A DNA stretch of 64,000 bases from an uncultured Clostridia bacterium (lineage in GTDB: Bacteria > Bacillota > Clostridia > TANB77 > CAG-508). A model generated the notes under the pieces. The model ran no database searches, had not been told where the DNA came from, and worked only from the letters and a program-made list of their open reading frames with translations. The stretch covers positions 124,001 through 188,000 of the forward strand of contig CAKPMJ010000001.1 in assembly GCA_934167965.1 (NCBI GenBank), read 5' to 3'. This document shows, piece after piece, positions 17,097 to 26,204 of this stretch. A program made the translations under genes and the position numbers. How positions within the stretch are numbered: position 1 is the stretch's first letter; each line of letters begins with the position of its first letter.

Positions 17097-17846
17097 ATGA
17101 ATATTGTGGTAACAGGAGGAAACGGAAAACTAGGACAGAATATAGTGGAAAGATTAAAAGAAAAGAATAATATTATGCTGCTTACAAGAAATATAGAAAA
17201 AACTAAAAAAATTTTTAATAAAAATAAAAATATTTATAATTATAAATGTGATTTAGAAAATAGTGAAGATATTAATAATGCGATTTTATCGATAATGCGA
17301 GATTTTAATAAAATAGATATAATAATAAATAATGCAGCAGTAGATATTGATCAGCCGATGATAGACACAACAAAAGAAGAATTTGAAAAAATTATGAAAA
17401 TAAATTTATTTGCACCATATTATATATGCCAAAAGGTAATTCCTTATATGAAGAATATGAAATTTGGAAAAATAATAAATATATCTTCAGATTTGAGTGT
17501 TAGAACTGTAAAAAATGCAACAGAATATTCTATTTCAAAAGCAGGTTTAGATGCGTTGACAAGATCTATTGCAGTTGAATATGGAGAATATGGAATTAGA
17601 GCTAATACAATAAATATAAATGGAATGAAAGGATATACAACGAAAATAAATGAGATAACAGATATATTTAGCAAAAATGATGAAGATTATGATGATTGGA
17701 AACAACCTAAAGAAAGAATACCTTTGAGTAGAAGAGGTACATTTGATGAATTTGTAGATGTAATTGAATTTTTATGTTCTGAAAAATCTAATTATATTAC
17801 TGGTGTTAATATACCAGTAGATGGTGGAATTATTGCAAAATTATAA
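17097..17846 (+). CDS. Short-chain dehydrogenase/reductase
   Basis: An NAD(P)-dependent oxidoreductase of 249 residues with all SDR marks: the TGGNGKLG nucleotide loop at residues 6-13, NNAA after strand 4, the YSISK catalytic Tyr/Lys pair, and a C-terminal GVNIPVDGG. The start at 17097 is chosen because AAGGGG is eight bases upstream; the ATG at 17091 would be only two bases from it. It probably reduces or oxidises a hydroxyl or keto group of the operon's small-molecule product; the substrate is unknown. Confidence 0.8.
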   Translation: MNIVVTGGNGKLGQNIVERLKEKNNIMLLTRNIEKTKKIFNKNKNIYNYKCDLENSEDINNAILSIMRDFNKIDIIINNAAVDIDQPMIDTTKEEFEKIMKINLFAPYYICQKVIPYMKNMKFGKIINISSDLSVRTVKNATEYSISKAGLDALTRSIAVEYGEYGIRANTININGMKGYTTKINEITDIFSKNDEDYDDWKQPKERIPLSRRGTFDEFVDVIEFLCSEKSNYITGVNIPVDGGIIAKL

Positions 17847-17858
17847 AGGAGAATTAGT

Positions 17859-19616
17859 ATGTGTGGAATAGTAGGAAGATATAATATTAACAAAAAGGTG
17901 GAAAAACATAATATAGAAGAAATGTTGAATTCTATAATACATAGAGGACCAGATGATAGTGGAATATGGGTAGAAAACAATATAGGATTGGGTCATAGAT
18001 TATTGAAAATACAAGATTTGTCAGAAAAATCAGTTCAACCATATAAATATCAAAACTTGGTAATGGCTTTTAATGGTGAAATATATAATTATGAAGAATT
18101 AAAAAAAGAACTAAAGATAAAAGGCATACAATTTAATACTGTAGGAGATACAGAAGTTTTAATAAAGTGTTTTTATGAATGGGGTATAGAGAAAACACTA
18201 AACAAGATAGAAGGTTGCTTTGCAATAGCATTATATGATAAAGAAAAAGAAAAGTTATATTTAATAAGGGATAGATTTGGAATTAAACCTTTTCACTACT
18301 ATAGAGATAATGATTGCATTTTATTTGGTTCAGAAATTAAAGCAATATTAAAAAATAAGGAAGTTAGAAGGGAATATAATAAAGAGAATGTTATGGTATC
18401 TCTAGCATGTAGATTATGGATGCATCCTAAATGGACTATGTTTAAAGATATTTATAATATTGAACCTGGTTCTTATATAGAAATAAGTAAAGATTCATTT
18501 GAACAAAAACAATATTATGAAATTAACTATGAAAAAGAAATATTAGATGAGAATGAAGCAATAGAAAGATTTGGAAAAGAATTTAAAGATTCTATTAATA
18601 AAAAATTAATATCTAAAGTACCAATTGCAGCATTTTTATCAGGTGGAATTGATAGTAGTTTATTATGCAAAACAGCACAAGATAATTTAGAGGAACAATT
18701 AAACACTTATACAATTTGTTACGAAGATGATAATAACTTGGATTTAATACATGCAGAAGAATTAGCACAGAAGGAAAATTTTAAACAAAATAACATACTA
18801 ATAACAGAAGATTATTATACAATTGAAAATATAGACAAAGTAATACATTCAGTAGAGGAAATATTAATAGATAAAGTATATTTACCAGTATATTTTAATT
18901 ATAAAGCAGCGAAAGATGATGGATTTACAGTTGTTTTAAATGGACAAGGTTCAGATGAAGTTTGGTTAGGATATATTTTTAATTGGAATATTTTTAATTA
19001 TACTAAAGAAACAGATAGCATTGAAAAATTAATTAATGAATACTATATGCCTAATATTATATTTAAAGATAAATTTAGTGTTGAGTTTAAAGATAAGATA
19101 AAAGATACATTAAGAGAATATTTAGCAGATACTTTAACTAAATACTCTAAAGATAATGATAATGATAAATTGAATGAATATTCTATCATGTCTATAAAGA
19201 CAATTCTACATGATTTATTACTGCAAGAAGACAAATTAGCTATGGCCCATAGTGTAGAAAGTAGAGTTCCTTTTGTTGACAATCATAGATTAGTAGAATT
19301 GTCAATGAAGATACCAGGAAAATTAAAAATTAAAGATGATAGAGAGAAATATATTTTAAGACAATATGGAAAAGATTTATTACCAGAAAGCATAATTAAA
19401 AGAAGAAAATATGCATTTCCAGAACCACCGAATGTTTATGATAAGAAAATAAGAAAAATTTGTGAAGAACACTGGAATGATATTACAAAAAGTGTAATTG
19501 TAAATGAAATGATTGACAAACAATATTTAAAAGGAGCAGAGATGTTTACAGACAGAGAATTGTGGTGGATTTTAGTTTATTGGAGATTTGAAAATATTTT
19601 CAAAATGGAGGTTTAA
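17859..19616 (+). CDS. Asparagine synthetase B-like glutamine amidotransferase
   Basis: A 585-residue, two-domain enzyme. The N-terminal class II glutaminase begins MCGIVGRYN, with Cys2 as nucleophile after removal of Met. The C-terminal synthetase domain holds the ATP pyrophosphatase motif SGGIDSS (residues 261-267) and NGQGSDEVWLGY. It moves ammonia from glutamine onto an acyl-adenylate. In a housekeeping setting this would be AsnB, but inside an operon with an acyl-adenylating ligase and radical-SAM enzymes an amide-forming step on a special carboxylate is at least as likely. Start ATG has GGAG eight bases upstream. Confidence 0.8.
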   Translation: MCGIVGRYNINKKVEKHNIEEMLNSIIHRGPDDSGIWVENNIGLGHRLLKIQDLSEKSVQPYKYQNLVMAFNGEIYNYEELKKELKIKGIQFNTVGDTEVLIKCFYEWGIEKTLNKIEGCFAIALYDKEKEKLYLIRDRFGIKPFHYYRDNDCILFGSEIKAILKNKEVRREYNKENVMVSLACRLWMHPKWTMFKDIYNIEPGSYIEISKDSFEQKQYYEINYEKEILDENEAIERFGKEFKDSINKKLISKVPIAAFLSGGIDSSLLCKTAQDNLEEQLNTYTICYEDDNNLDLIHAEELAQKENFKQNNILITEDYYTIENIDKVIHSVEEILIDKVYLPVYFNYKAAKDDGFTVVLNGQGSDEVWLGYIFNWNIFNYTKETDSIEKLINEYYMPNIIFKDKFSVEFKDKIKDTLREYLADTLTKYSKDNDNDKLNEYSIMSIKTILHDLLLQEDKLAMAHSVESRVPFVDNHRLVELSMKIPGKLKIKDDREKYILRQYGKDLLPESIIKRRKYAFPEPPNVYDKKIRKICEEHWNDITKSVIVNEMIDKQYLKGAEMFTDRELWWILVYWRFENIFKMEV

Positions 19617-19618
19617 TA

Positions 19619-21082
19619 GTGAAAAATATAATTGAAGAATGTTATTTGAATATGGAAAACAAAGAAAAAATCTTTGCAGTATATAGTGATATAAATTCAG
19701 AGGATAAGAAATTAACTTATGGAGAAATAAAAAATACTATAATTGCAATTAATAAAATTATAGGTGTAAATAATTATAAAAAAGCTATAGGAATATTGAT
19801 TGAGAATAAATTAGAATTTGTAAAAGCGTTTTTTGCTATACTATTTAATGGATATACTGTTGTTGGAATTGATCCTAAAATATCAGAAGAAGGATTAGAT
19901 AAAATAATAGAAGATAATAAATTAACTACAATATTAACAAATGATAATAACATTTCAAAATTATCTAAATATAAAGATAAAAATATTATAAATATAGAAA
20001 AAATTAATATACAAGTTAATGAAACAGAAAAATTACTTCCGATAGAAAGCAACTTTAATGATATAATAATAATTTCATATACTAGCGGAACGAGTGGCAA
20101 ATTTTCAAAGGGAGTAAAATTAAGCAATGAAAATATATCATTTGTTTCAGAAGAATATAAAAAAGTATATAAATTAGATGAAAATTCTAAAATTATTACA
20201 GTGCTTCCGTTGTGGCATAACTATGCTATGTTTGCATGTCTAACAAGTGCAATGAGAGCAAATTCAGAAATAATAATTATGAATGAATGGAACATGGATA
20301 ATTTTATTTATATAAATAAAAAGTATAAACCAGATATTTTTCCAGGTTCCCCATATATGTACATAGATATTATAAATAGAGATTTGGATAGTATAGATAT
20401 TTCTTCATTAAGAATTTGTGATTCAGGAGGAGATTCATTACCAATAGAATGTATAAAAAAATTCGAAGAAAAAACAAATGCTATAATAACAGAAGGATAT
20501 GGATTAACTGAAACAGCATCATTAACACATTTTAATTATTCAGCAAAGCAAAGGAAAATTGGAAGTCTAGGTAAATGTGTAACAAATGTAGAATGTAAAA
20601 TTACTGATTTGAATGAGAATATAATCGAAAATGGAAAATGGGGATTATTATGGATAAAAGGTCCAATGGTTTTTAAAGGCTATATAAAAAATGAAGAATT
20701 GACTAAAGAGGTTTTGGATGAAGATGGGTGGTTTAATACAAAAGATGTGGTAAAAGTAGATAATGAAGGATATTATTATATCGCAGGACGTTTATCCGAT
20801 ATTCAAAATTTTAGTCAGAATGATATAACGCTTAGAGAAATTGAAAACATATTATATAAATTTAATGGAATGAAAAGGGTATTTATAAAAAAAGAATTTA
20901 ACAAAGAAACTAAATTTTATTTTTATAATATATATGCTGTATTAAAAGATAAATATAATATAAGTCAATTATATGACTATATAAGAAAAGAATTAAATAA
21001 TATAGTAGTAAATAATGTTGAAGTTTTAGATGAATTGCCAACAACAGGCACAGGAAAAATAAAAAGAAATAAATTAAAATAG
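19619..21082 (+). CDS. AMP-dependent acyl ligase (ANL superfamily)
   Basis: A 487-residue acyl-adenylating enzyme. The AMP-binding P-loop SYTSGTSG is at about residues 150-157, EGYGLTETAS is the A5 motif, GWFNTKDV the A7/A8 region, and the C-terminal TGTGKIKRNKLK carries the conserved Lys. Start is GTG at 19619 with GGAGG seven bases upstream, 2 bases after the previous stop. It activates a carboxylic acid as an acyl-AMP for transfer to CoA, a carrier or an amine. No carrier protein or condensation domain is encoded nearby, so the acceptor is open. Confidence 0.8.
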   Translation: MKNIIEECYLNMENKEKIFAVYSDINSEDKKLTYGEIKNTIIAINKIIGVNNYKKAIGILIENKLEFVKAFFAILFNGYTVVGIDPKISEEGLDKIIEDNKLTTILTNDNNISKLSKYKDKNIINIEKINIQVNETEKLLPIESNFNDIIIISYTSGTSGKFSKGVKLSNENISFVSEEYKKVYKLDENSKIITVLPLWHNYAMFACLTSAMRANSEIIIMNEWNMDNFIYINKKYKPDIFPGSPYMYIDIINRDLDSIDISSLRICDSGGDSLPIECIKKFEEKTNAIITEGYGLTETASLTHFNYSAKQRKIGSLGKCVTNVECKITDLNENIIENGKWGLLWIKGPMVFKGYIKNEELTKEVLDEDGWFNTKDVVKVDNEGYYYIAGRLSDIQNFSQNDITLREIENILYKFNGMKRVFIKKEFNKETKFYFYNIYAVLKDKYNISQLYDYIRKELNNIVVNNVEVLDELPTTGTGKIKRNKLK

Positions 21083-21093
21083 AGGGGGAAAAA

Positions 21094-22155
21094 ATGGCTC
21101 ATTGTAGAAAAAAATGTATAAGCATTTTACTTACAGATGATTGTAATTTAAGATGTAAATATTGTTATTGCGGAGAAGAAAGAAAAAAAGATAGTATTAA
21201 TGTAAAATTTGTTAAACGTGCTATAAGTGATTTTAAAAATCAAGGTAATAAATTATTCGTAAGATTTTTTGGGAATGGAGAGCCCACATTAGAATTCGAA
21301 AAAATAAAAGAAATAAATGATTATACCAAAAGTTTGGACAATGATGCAATATTTGAAATCCAAACAAACGGAACATTTAACAAAGAAATTGCTGAATGGA
21401 TATCTGAACATATTGACATTGTTTGGATTTCATATGATGGAACAACGGAGACAAATGACTTTTATAGGGTTAATAAAAATAATGATGGTGTTAGCAAAAT
21501 AGTAGAGAACAATATAAAATTCTTAAATGGGAAAGTAAAAGAACTTGGAGTAAGAGCTACAATAGGTAATAAAAACCTATATAAACAAATAGACATTGTT
21601 GATAAAATGGAAGAATTGGGGATTAAATATTTATATAGTGATTTAATGTTTGCTAATGTGGAAAATAAGTTATATTATGAAGATGAAATTAATCCACTTG
21701 AATATGCAAAAGAATTTTTGAAAGCAAGGAAATATGCAAAAGAAAAAGGTATTTATTATGGTTCTTTTTTTACAGTTAATTTTGATGAAAAAACAAATAT
21801 TTCTTGTAGAGCATGCATTCCAATGCCACATTTAACTGTAGATGGATATGTAAGTTGTTGTGATATGGGATATTCTGATGATAAACTAAGTGAACTTTTA
21901 TATGGAAAATATGATGAAAGTAAAGATATAATTATATATGATGAAGAAAAAATAAAAAATATAAAAGCAAGAACAGTAGACAATCTAAAAGAATGTAATG
22001 ATTGTCCTGTTAAATATTATTGTGCAGGAGGCTGTATTGGTGAGGCAATTAATGAAAATGGAACTATATACAGTATAAAAAGTAAAAATTGTGAAGCTAT
22101 AAAATATCTAGCTGAAGAATTGTTGCTAGAAAAAATACCTGCTTTACATCCATAG
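21094..22155 (+). CDS. Radical SAM enzyme with SPASM domain
   Basis: A 353-residue radical-SAM enzyme. The 4Fe-4S site for SAM cleavage is CNLRCKYC (Cys17, Cys21, Cys24), followed by a GNGEPTLE-type SAM contact. The C-terminal third has a SPASM cysteine set (CRACIP, SCCDMG, CNDCPVKYYCAGGC) for extra clusters. SPASM enzymes often modify peptides or carry out dehydrogenation or epimerisation. I see no short precursor-peptide gene in the operon, so a small-molecule substrate is also possible. GGGGG lies just upstream of the start. Confidence 0.85.
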   Translation: MAHCRKKCISILLTDDCNLRCKYCYCGEERKKDSINVKFVKRAISDFKNQGNKLFVRFFGNGEPTLEFEKIKEINDYTKSLDNDAIFEIQTNGTFNKEIAEWISEHIDIVWISYDGTTETNDFYRVNKNNDGVSKIVENNIKFLNGKVKELGVRATIGNKNLYKQIDIVDKMEELGIKYLYSDLMFANVENKLYYEDEINPLEYAKEFLKARKYAKEKGIYYGSFFTVNFDEKTNISCRACIPMPHLTVDGYVSCCDMGYSDDKLSELLYGKYDESKDIIIYDEEKIKNIKARTVDNLKECNDCPVKYYCAGGCIGEAINENGTIYSIKSKNCEAIKYLAEELLLEKIPALHP

Positions 22156-22172
22156 AAAGAAGGACAATGCAT

Positions 22173-23303
22173 ATGGAAAAATATAGAAATGAAAGTTATT
22201 GGAAAAAATATAATCCGGATTTGTATAAGACAATAGTAATTGTTTACAAAGATATAGAAGTTTTAGAATATATAGAGAGATATAAAAAAAATATAGATTA
22301 TATATGTAATCCTAATGAAATTAAAATGTTAGAAAAATATGAAGCAATAATGAATATTCCATTGGAAAAAATAAAAGAATTGCCGATTACTTACAATATA
22401 GTAGTTGATGAAATTAATGAATCAAACAATAATATGCTACAAGAATTAAAAAACATGAAATTTAAAATATATTGTTATACAGATGGAATACTGGAAAGAT
22501 TAGATTATTTAGAACAGAAAATAGAAAAAAATATTTTAAAATATACAAACAGAATATCAATTGAATTATCTAATTTGTGTAACTATTCTAGACAACACTT
22601 AAAATGTCCTTTAAACTCAACAAGTGTTGAAAAGAAAATATTATCTCTAAAAGTTATAGAAGGAATATTGAAAGAAATATCAGATTATAATTTTGCGGGA
22701 ATCATATCTTTTCATACATATAATGAACCATTAATTGATCCTAGACTTTTTTATATAATAGATATGACAAAAAAATATTGCCCAAAAGCAGAAGTTTTTA
22801 TTTTGAGTAATGGATTTTATTTTAATCAAAATATAGCAAATGAATTAGTGGATATAGGTGTGGACCGTATAGATATTACAGCATATTCGTTGAAGGAATT
22901 TGAAGAATTAAAAAAAATCAATGTAAAAATACCATATAGTGTTTTTCCGGCTTTTAAAATAACAGATTTAGATGATAGAAAAGATATTTATAATAAAATA
23001 AATATTAGTGAAAAAATTAACAAACCATGCTATAATATATTAAATGATATGATTATAACATGTAATGGAAAAATTGATTTATGTTGTTTTGATTGGAAAA
23101 GAAAGTACTGTTTTGGTGATTTAGAAAAGCAAACTATAAAACAAATAATTGTGGAAACAGAGTTATATAAAAGTTTTATTGAATTGGCAAAAGGAGTAAG
23201 AAAAAAAGAAATTTGTCAAAATTGTATAAACTCAAAAACAAAACCAATTTTAGATTTTAATTTTAATGGTATAACATATAAAAGTAATATTGGAGGAAAT
23301 TAA
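22173..23303 (+). CDS. Radical SAM-like protein with an unusual cluster motif
   Basis: A 376-residue protein. The middle holds a radical-SAM-like barrel: LSNLCNYSRQHLKCPLN, then FHTYNEPLIDPRLF, which matches the usual GEPL SAM contact. The cluster site is not the standard CxxxCxxC. Only Cys136 and Cys145 are present, eight residues apart, with His142 three residues before the second. The C-terminus has SPASM-like cysteines (CYNIL, TCNGKIDLCCFDW, CQNC). The N-terminal 125 residues are unrecognised. The start at 22173 has AAGGA eight bases upstream; the ATG at 22167 would be too close. Whether it holds a SAM-cleaving cluster is uncertain. Confidence 0.65.
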   Translation: MEKYRNESYWKKYNPDLYKTIVIVYKDIEVLEYIERYKKNIDYICNPNEIKMLEKYEAIMNIPLEKIKELPITYNIVVDEINESNNNMLQELKNMKFKIYCYTDGILERLDYLEQKIEKNILKYTNRISIELSNLCNYSRQHLKCPLNSTSVEKKILSLKVIEGILKEISDYNFAGIISFHTYNEPLIDPRLFYIIDMTKKYCPKAEVFILSNGFYFNQNIANELVDIGVDRIDITAYSLKEFEELKKINVKIPYSVFPAFKITDLDDRKDIYNKINISEKINKPCYNILNDMIITCNGKIDLCCFDWKRKYCFGDLEKQTIKQIIVETELYKSFIELAKGVRKKEICQNCINSKTKPILDFNFNGITYKSNIGGN

Positions 23304-23304
23304 A

Positions 23305-24687
23305 ATGAATGAATGTAAAATATTATTAATAGATCCTTTTTGTAAAAATCCTAAATATGAATCTCCTAATGCTAAATTAGGATATACTAGTGCTATATTA
23401 GAAAAAAAAGGATATGAAACAGAAATATTAGACTTTTTAATTAATGAGATAGAAAATGTAAAAGAACAAGAATTTTTGAAATTGAAAAGACGTTTTTATG
23501 AACAAATTATAAAAGTAGCAAAAGAATACAAATTTGTATATATAAATTGTGAGTATGGATTATTAAAGACTTGCATTGATATAGCAAAAATGTTGCCTGA
23601 AAATATTGTTATAGTAGGAGGAACATTTACAAACTATTTATATGCTGCTAAACAATTAGATTTGAATAAATTAGAAGCAATTAATTATATATCATTGGGT
23701 GATCCAGAATGTGATGTTATTAATATTGTTGAAAAGAAAGAAAAATATATAGTAGAAAAATATAAGGATATAAATCTTTACAATTCAGGAATGATTAATA
23801 AATTAGATGAAATTCCATATCCAAATTGGGGAAAATATGATTTATCAAAATATGATGGAAAATTATATTTAGTAGCTTCTAAAAGTTGTAGTTATAATAA
23901 GTGTAAATTTTGTGATGAAAGATTAATTTGGGGAAATAGATTTAGAATTAGAAATTATGAAAACATAATTGATGAAATCAAATATGATATTGAAAATTAT
24001 AATATTAATCAATTTTTCTTTTGGGATGCAAGTATTACAGCATATCCATATTTAAAAGAACTTTGTGAAAGAATAATTGAAGAAAAAATAGATTGTAAAT
24101 GGACAGCATTGATAAGAGCAGATGAAATAACTGAAGAAATGGCAATATTAATGAAAAATGCTGGATGCTATTCTATTGAGATAGGAATTGAATCATTAAA
24201 TAATGAAGTTCTAGAATCAATGAATAAAGGTGAAGATGTTGCAACCATTGTTAAAGCTATTGAAATTTTGAAGAAAAATGATATTGTTGTTGAAGGTAGT
24301 TTTTTAATTGGATATTATGAAGATACAAAGGAAAGTATTTTAAATACAATTGAGGAATCTAAAAAACTAAATATAGATTTTTATAGATGGCACAATTTAG
24401 AATTAGCGGCTGAATATTTATTAAATAATCCTAATGTAATTGAAGCAGAATGGCATGAATTAGATTTAAATTATCCAAATCAATTTTTAAATGAAAAAAT
24501 TATAGGACATATAGCAGGATATTTTGATATGCATATTGTTTCAAAAATGGGAGATAAAAAGCCAAAAGAATATCCTAATATAAAAATAGGAAATTTAACA
24601 TTGATGGAAATTCATGACTTAACAAGAAAAGCAATAAATGAAACAGCAGATTTAATAACTGAAGAAGGTCATAATCCTTATATTTAG
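23305..24687 (+). CDS. Radical SAM enzyme with N-terminal B12-binding-like domain
   Basis: A 460-residue protein. Residues 1-150 look like the Rossmann-type domain of B12-dependent radical-SAM enzymes (ILLIDPF, later IVIVGGTFTN), without a clear DxHxxG cobalamin motif. The cluster site is CSYNKCKFC (Cys195, Cys200, Cys203), a Cx4Cx2C form that I recall from other B12-type members. SAM-barrel landmarks follow (WTALIRADEIT, IEIGIESLNNEVLESMNKG, GSFLIGYYEDT). Relatives methylate or rearrange unreactive carbons. Start ATG has GGAGG eight bases upstream; it follows the previous stop by one base. Confidence 0.8.
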   Translation: MNECKILLIDPFCKNPKYESPNAKLGYTSAILEKKGYETEILDFLINEIENVKEQEFLKLKRRFYEQIIKVAKEYKFVYINCEYGLLKTCIDIAKMLPENIVIVGGTFTNYLYAAKQLDLNKLEAINYISLGDPECDVINIVEKKEKYIVEKYKDINLYNSGMINKLDEIPYPNWGKYDLSKYDGKLYLVASKSCSYNKCKFCDERLIWGNRFRIRNYENIIDEIKYDIENYNINQFFFWDASITAYPYLKELCERIIEEKIDCKWTALIRADEITEEMAILMKNAGCYSIEIGIESLNNEVLESMNKGEDVATIVKAIEILKKNDIVVEGSFLIGYYEDTKESILNTIEESKKLNIDFYRWHNLELAAEYLLNNPNVIEAEWHELDLNYPNQFLNEKIIGHIAGYFDMHIVSKMGDKKPKEYPNIKIGNLTLMEIHDLTRKAINETADLITEEGHNPYI

Positions 24688-24695
24688 GAGGAAAT

Positions 24696-25590
24696 ATGGA
24701 AGAATATATTTTAGAAAAATATAAAGAATTTGAATTTAAAGAAATACAAAGTGGATATAGATGTAAAACATATCTAATAAGTAAAGATGATAAAAAATAT
24801 ATTTATCAAATTTATTTTGGACACACAAAATATCAAGCAAATAAAAAAGAATATATTACAAAACTTATAAAAGAAAAAACGGAAATAAATGAAATTCCTA
24901 ATATTATCGAATTAGGAGAAAATAAAGAGTTTTCATATTTAGTATCAGAATTAAAGTCAGGGAAAGAACTAGCTTATAATGATAAATTTGATTATGAAGT
25001 TTTTTATAAGGATTTAGCAAGAATATTAGCAAGAATTCATTCTGTTGAAATAGGTAGTAAATTTCGGATGGATAGGAATAAATGGATTGGATGAAAAGGA
25101 ATATTTTTATCAATATATAGAAGAGGATATAGATAGAAATATTGAAAGAATTAAAAAATATATTGAAGATAAGAATGTTTTAAAAAGTTTTATTAAAAAA
25201 GCTAATATGTCTGTGGAAAAATTGAAGATTATTAGTAATATAAAGCCCGTAATATGTTGGTATGACATTAATCCAAATAATATTTTAGTGAATGATAATT
25301 CTTCTATTACAGGATTTTTAGATCCGGGTGGGGCTAGATTTGCACCAAAAGAATGGGATTTAGCTTTTATTAAGATGGATTTATGCCAAAATAATAAAGA
25401 ATATGAATTTTTTAAACAGATATATTCAAAACAAAAACCTATAAATGAAGAATTACTAGAAATATTGACAGTAGTAGTTGAACTTGATGATATAGCATTT
25501 CAATTAGAAGCAAAAGTTAAATTGCCAATTGCTTTTGAATCTAATTTTAAAGCAGAAATAGAGTATATTCAAAAAGAATATTTAAATTAA
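24696..25590 (+). pseudogene. Kinase-fold (APH/choline-kinase family) phosphotransferase split by a +1 frameshift
   Basis: Two overlapping frames together make one phosphotransferase of about 297 residues. The first (24696-25094) has the N-lobe and IHSVEIGSKF, then stops. The second continues with the catalytic loop CWYDINPNNILVN and the metal site FLDPGGARF. Skipping one base at 25065 (in-frame CGG at 25065-25067) turns FRMDRNKWIG-stop into FGWIGINGLDEKEYF, which joins smoothly. So either a one-base insertion broke the gene, the sequence has an error, or ribosomes shift +1 at UUU-CGG. Family members phosphorylate small hydroxylated compounds. A second, intact family member lies at 26205. Confidence 0.75.
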
Positions 25591-25606
25591 TTAAAAGAGG
25601 AATTTT

Positions 25607-26203
25607 ATGAAAATAAGTAAATTAGAGGGAATTAAATTGTTATCAGAATTAAATATGCCAACAGTAAAATTGTTAGATATAAGACAAATACTAGAGGGAA
25701 AAGAACCATTGAAAGAAGGAATTAGTGTCAGATTATCTCCTAAAAGTAAATTGGTGAAATGGAATGTTGGTCTACCATCAATAAATAGAAGAACCAATTT
25801 AGATGAGATAAGAGAATTTGTTGAACAACATCAAAATCAATATATAGTTTTTGCACATAAGAGTGTTATACCAGAATCAATAGGAACGTTATCAAAGCTA
25901 GAAGATTGTCTTGCAATTGAAACTTATAAAAGTTATGAAGATAAACATGATGAAATAATAGATAATAGAATTATTGTGCCAATGTTAGGAGACAAAATGC
26001 ATATTAGTCATATGGAAATGTTAAGAGAAGATGAACAGGATTTTAAAAATTTCAGAAAGGTTTTAATGCATTTAAAAGGAATTCCTTTTAGTCAATATGA
26101 AATGGAATATGTTATTGAAAACGGAGATGTTGTGTTTATGGATTTCACAGTTTCAAATAATAGAGAATATCAAGTATATAAAGAATTGAATGAAGGAAGA
26201 TAA
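25607..26203 (+). CDS. Unrecognised protein of the radical-SAM operon, possibly ATP-grasp-like
   Basis: A 198-residue soluble protein I cannot assign with confidence. It opens with MKISKLEGIKLLSELNMPTV, which is reminiscent of the N-terminus of PEP-synthase-type ATP-grasp domains. It ends with EMEYVIENGDVVFMDFTVSN, which is like the closing strand of such domains. The middle, with RLSPKSKLVKWNVGLPS, has no known motif. It sits between two kinase-fold genes, 16 bases after one and one base before the other, so an accessory or ligase role in the same pathway is likely. AGAGG precedes the start. Confidence 0.4.
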   Translation: MKISKLEGIKLLSELNMPTVKLLDIRQILEGKEPLKEGISVRLSPKSKLVKWNVGLPSINRRTNLDEIREFVEQHQNQYIVFAHKSVIPESIGTLSKLEDCLAIETYKSYEDKHDEIIDNRIIVPMLGDKMHISHMEMLREDEQDFKNFRKVLMHLKGIPFSQYEMEYVIENGDVVFMDFTVSNNREYQVYKELNEGR

Positions 26204-26204
26204 A

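Noticed and set aside
25055..25095. Programmed -1 frameshift in the kinase-fold gene
   Set aside because: The downstream frame is +1 relative to the first, so a -1 slippery heptamer cannot join them in one step.
25087..25590. Separate gene starting at TTG 25087
   Set aside because: It has no ribosome site, overlaps the upstream frame and supplies exactly the missing second half of the same kinase fold, so it is one split gene.
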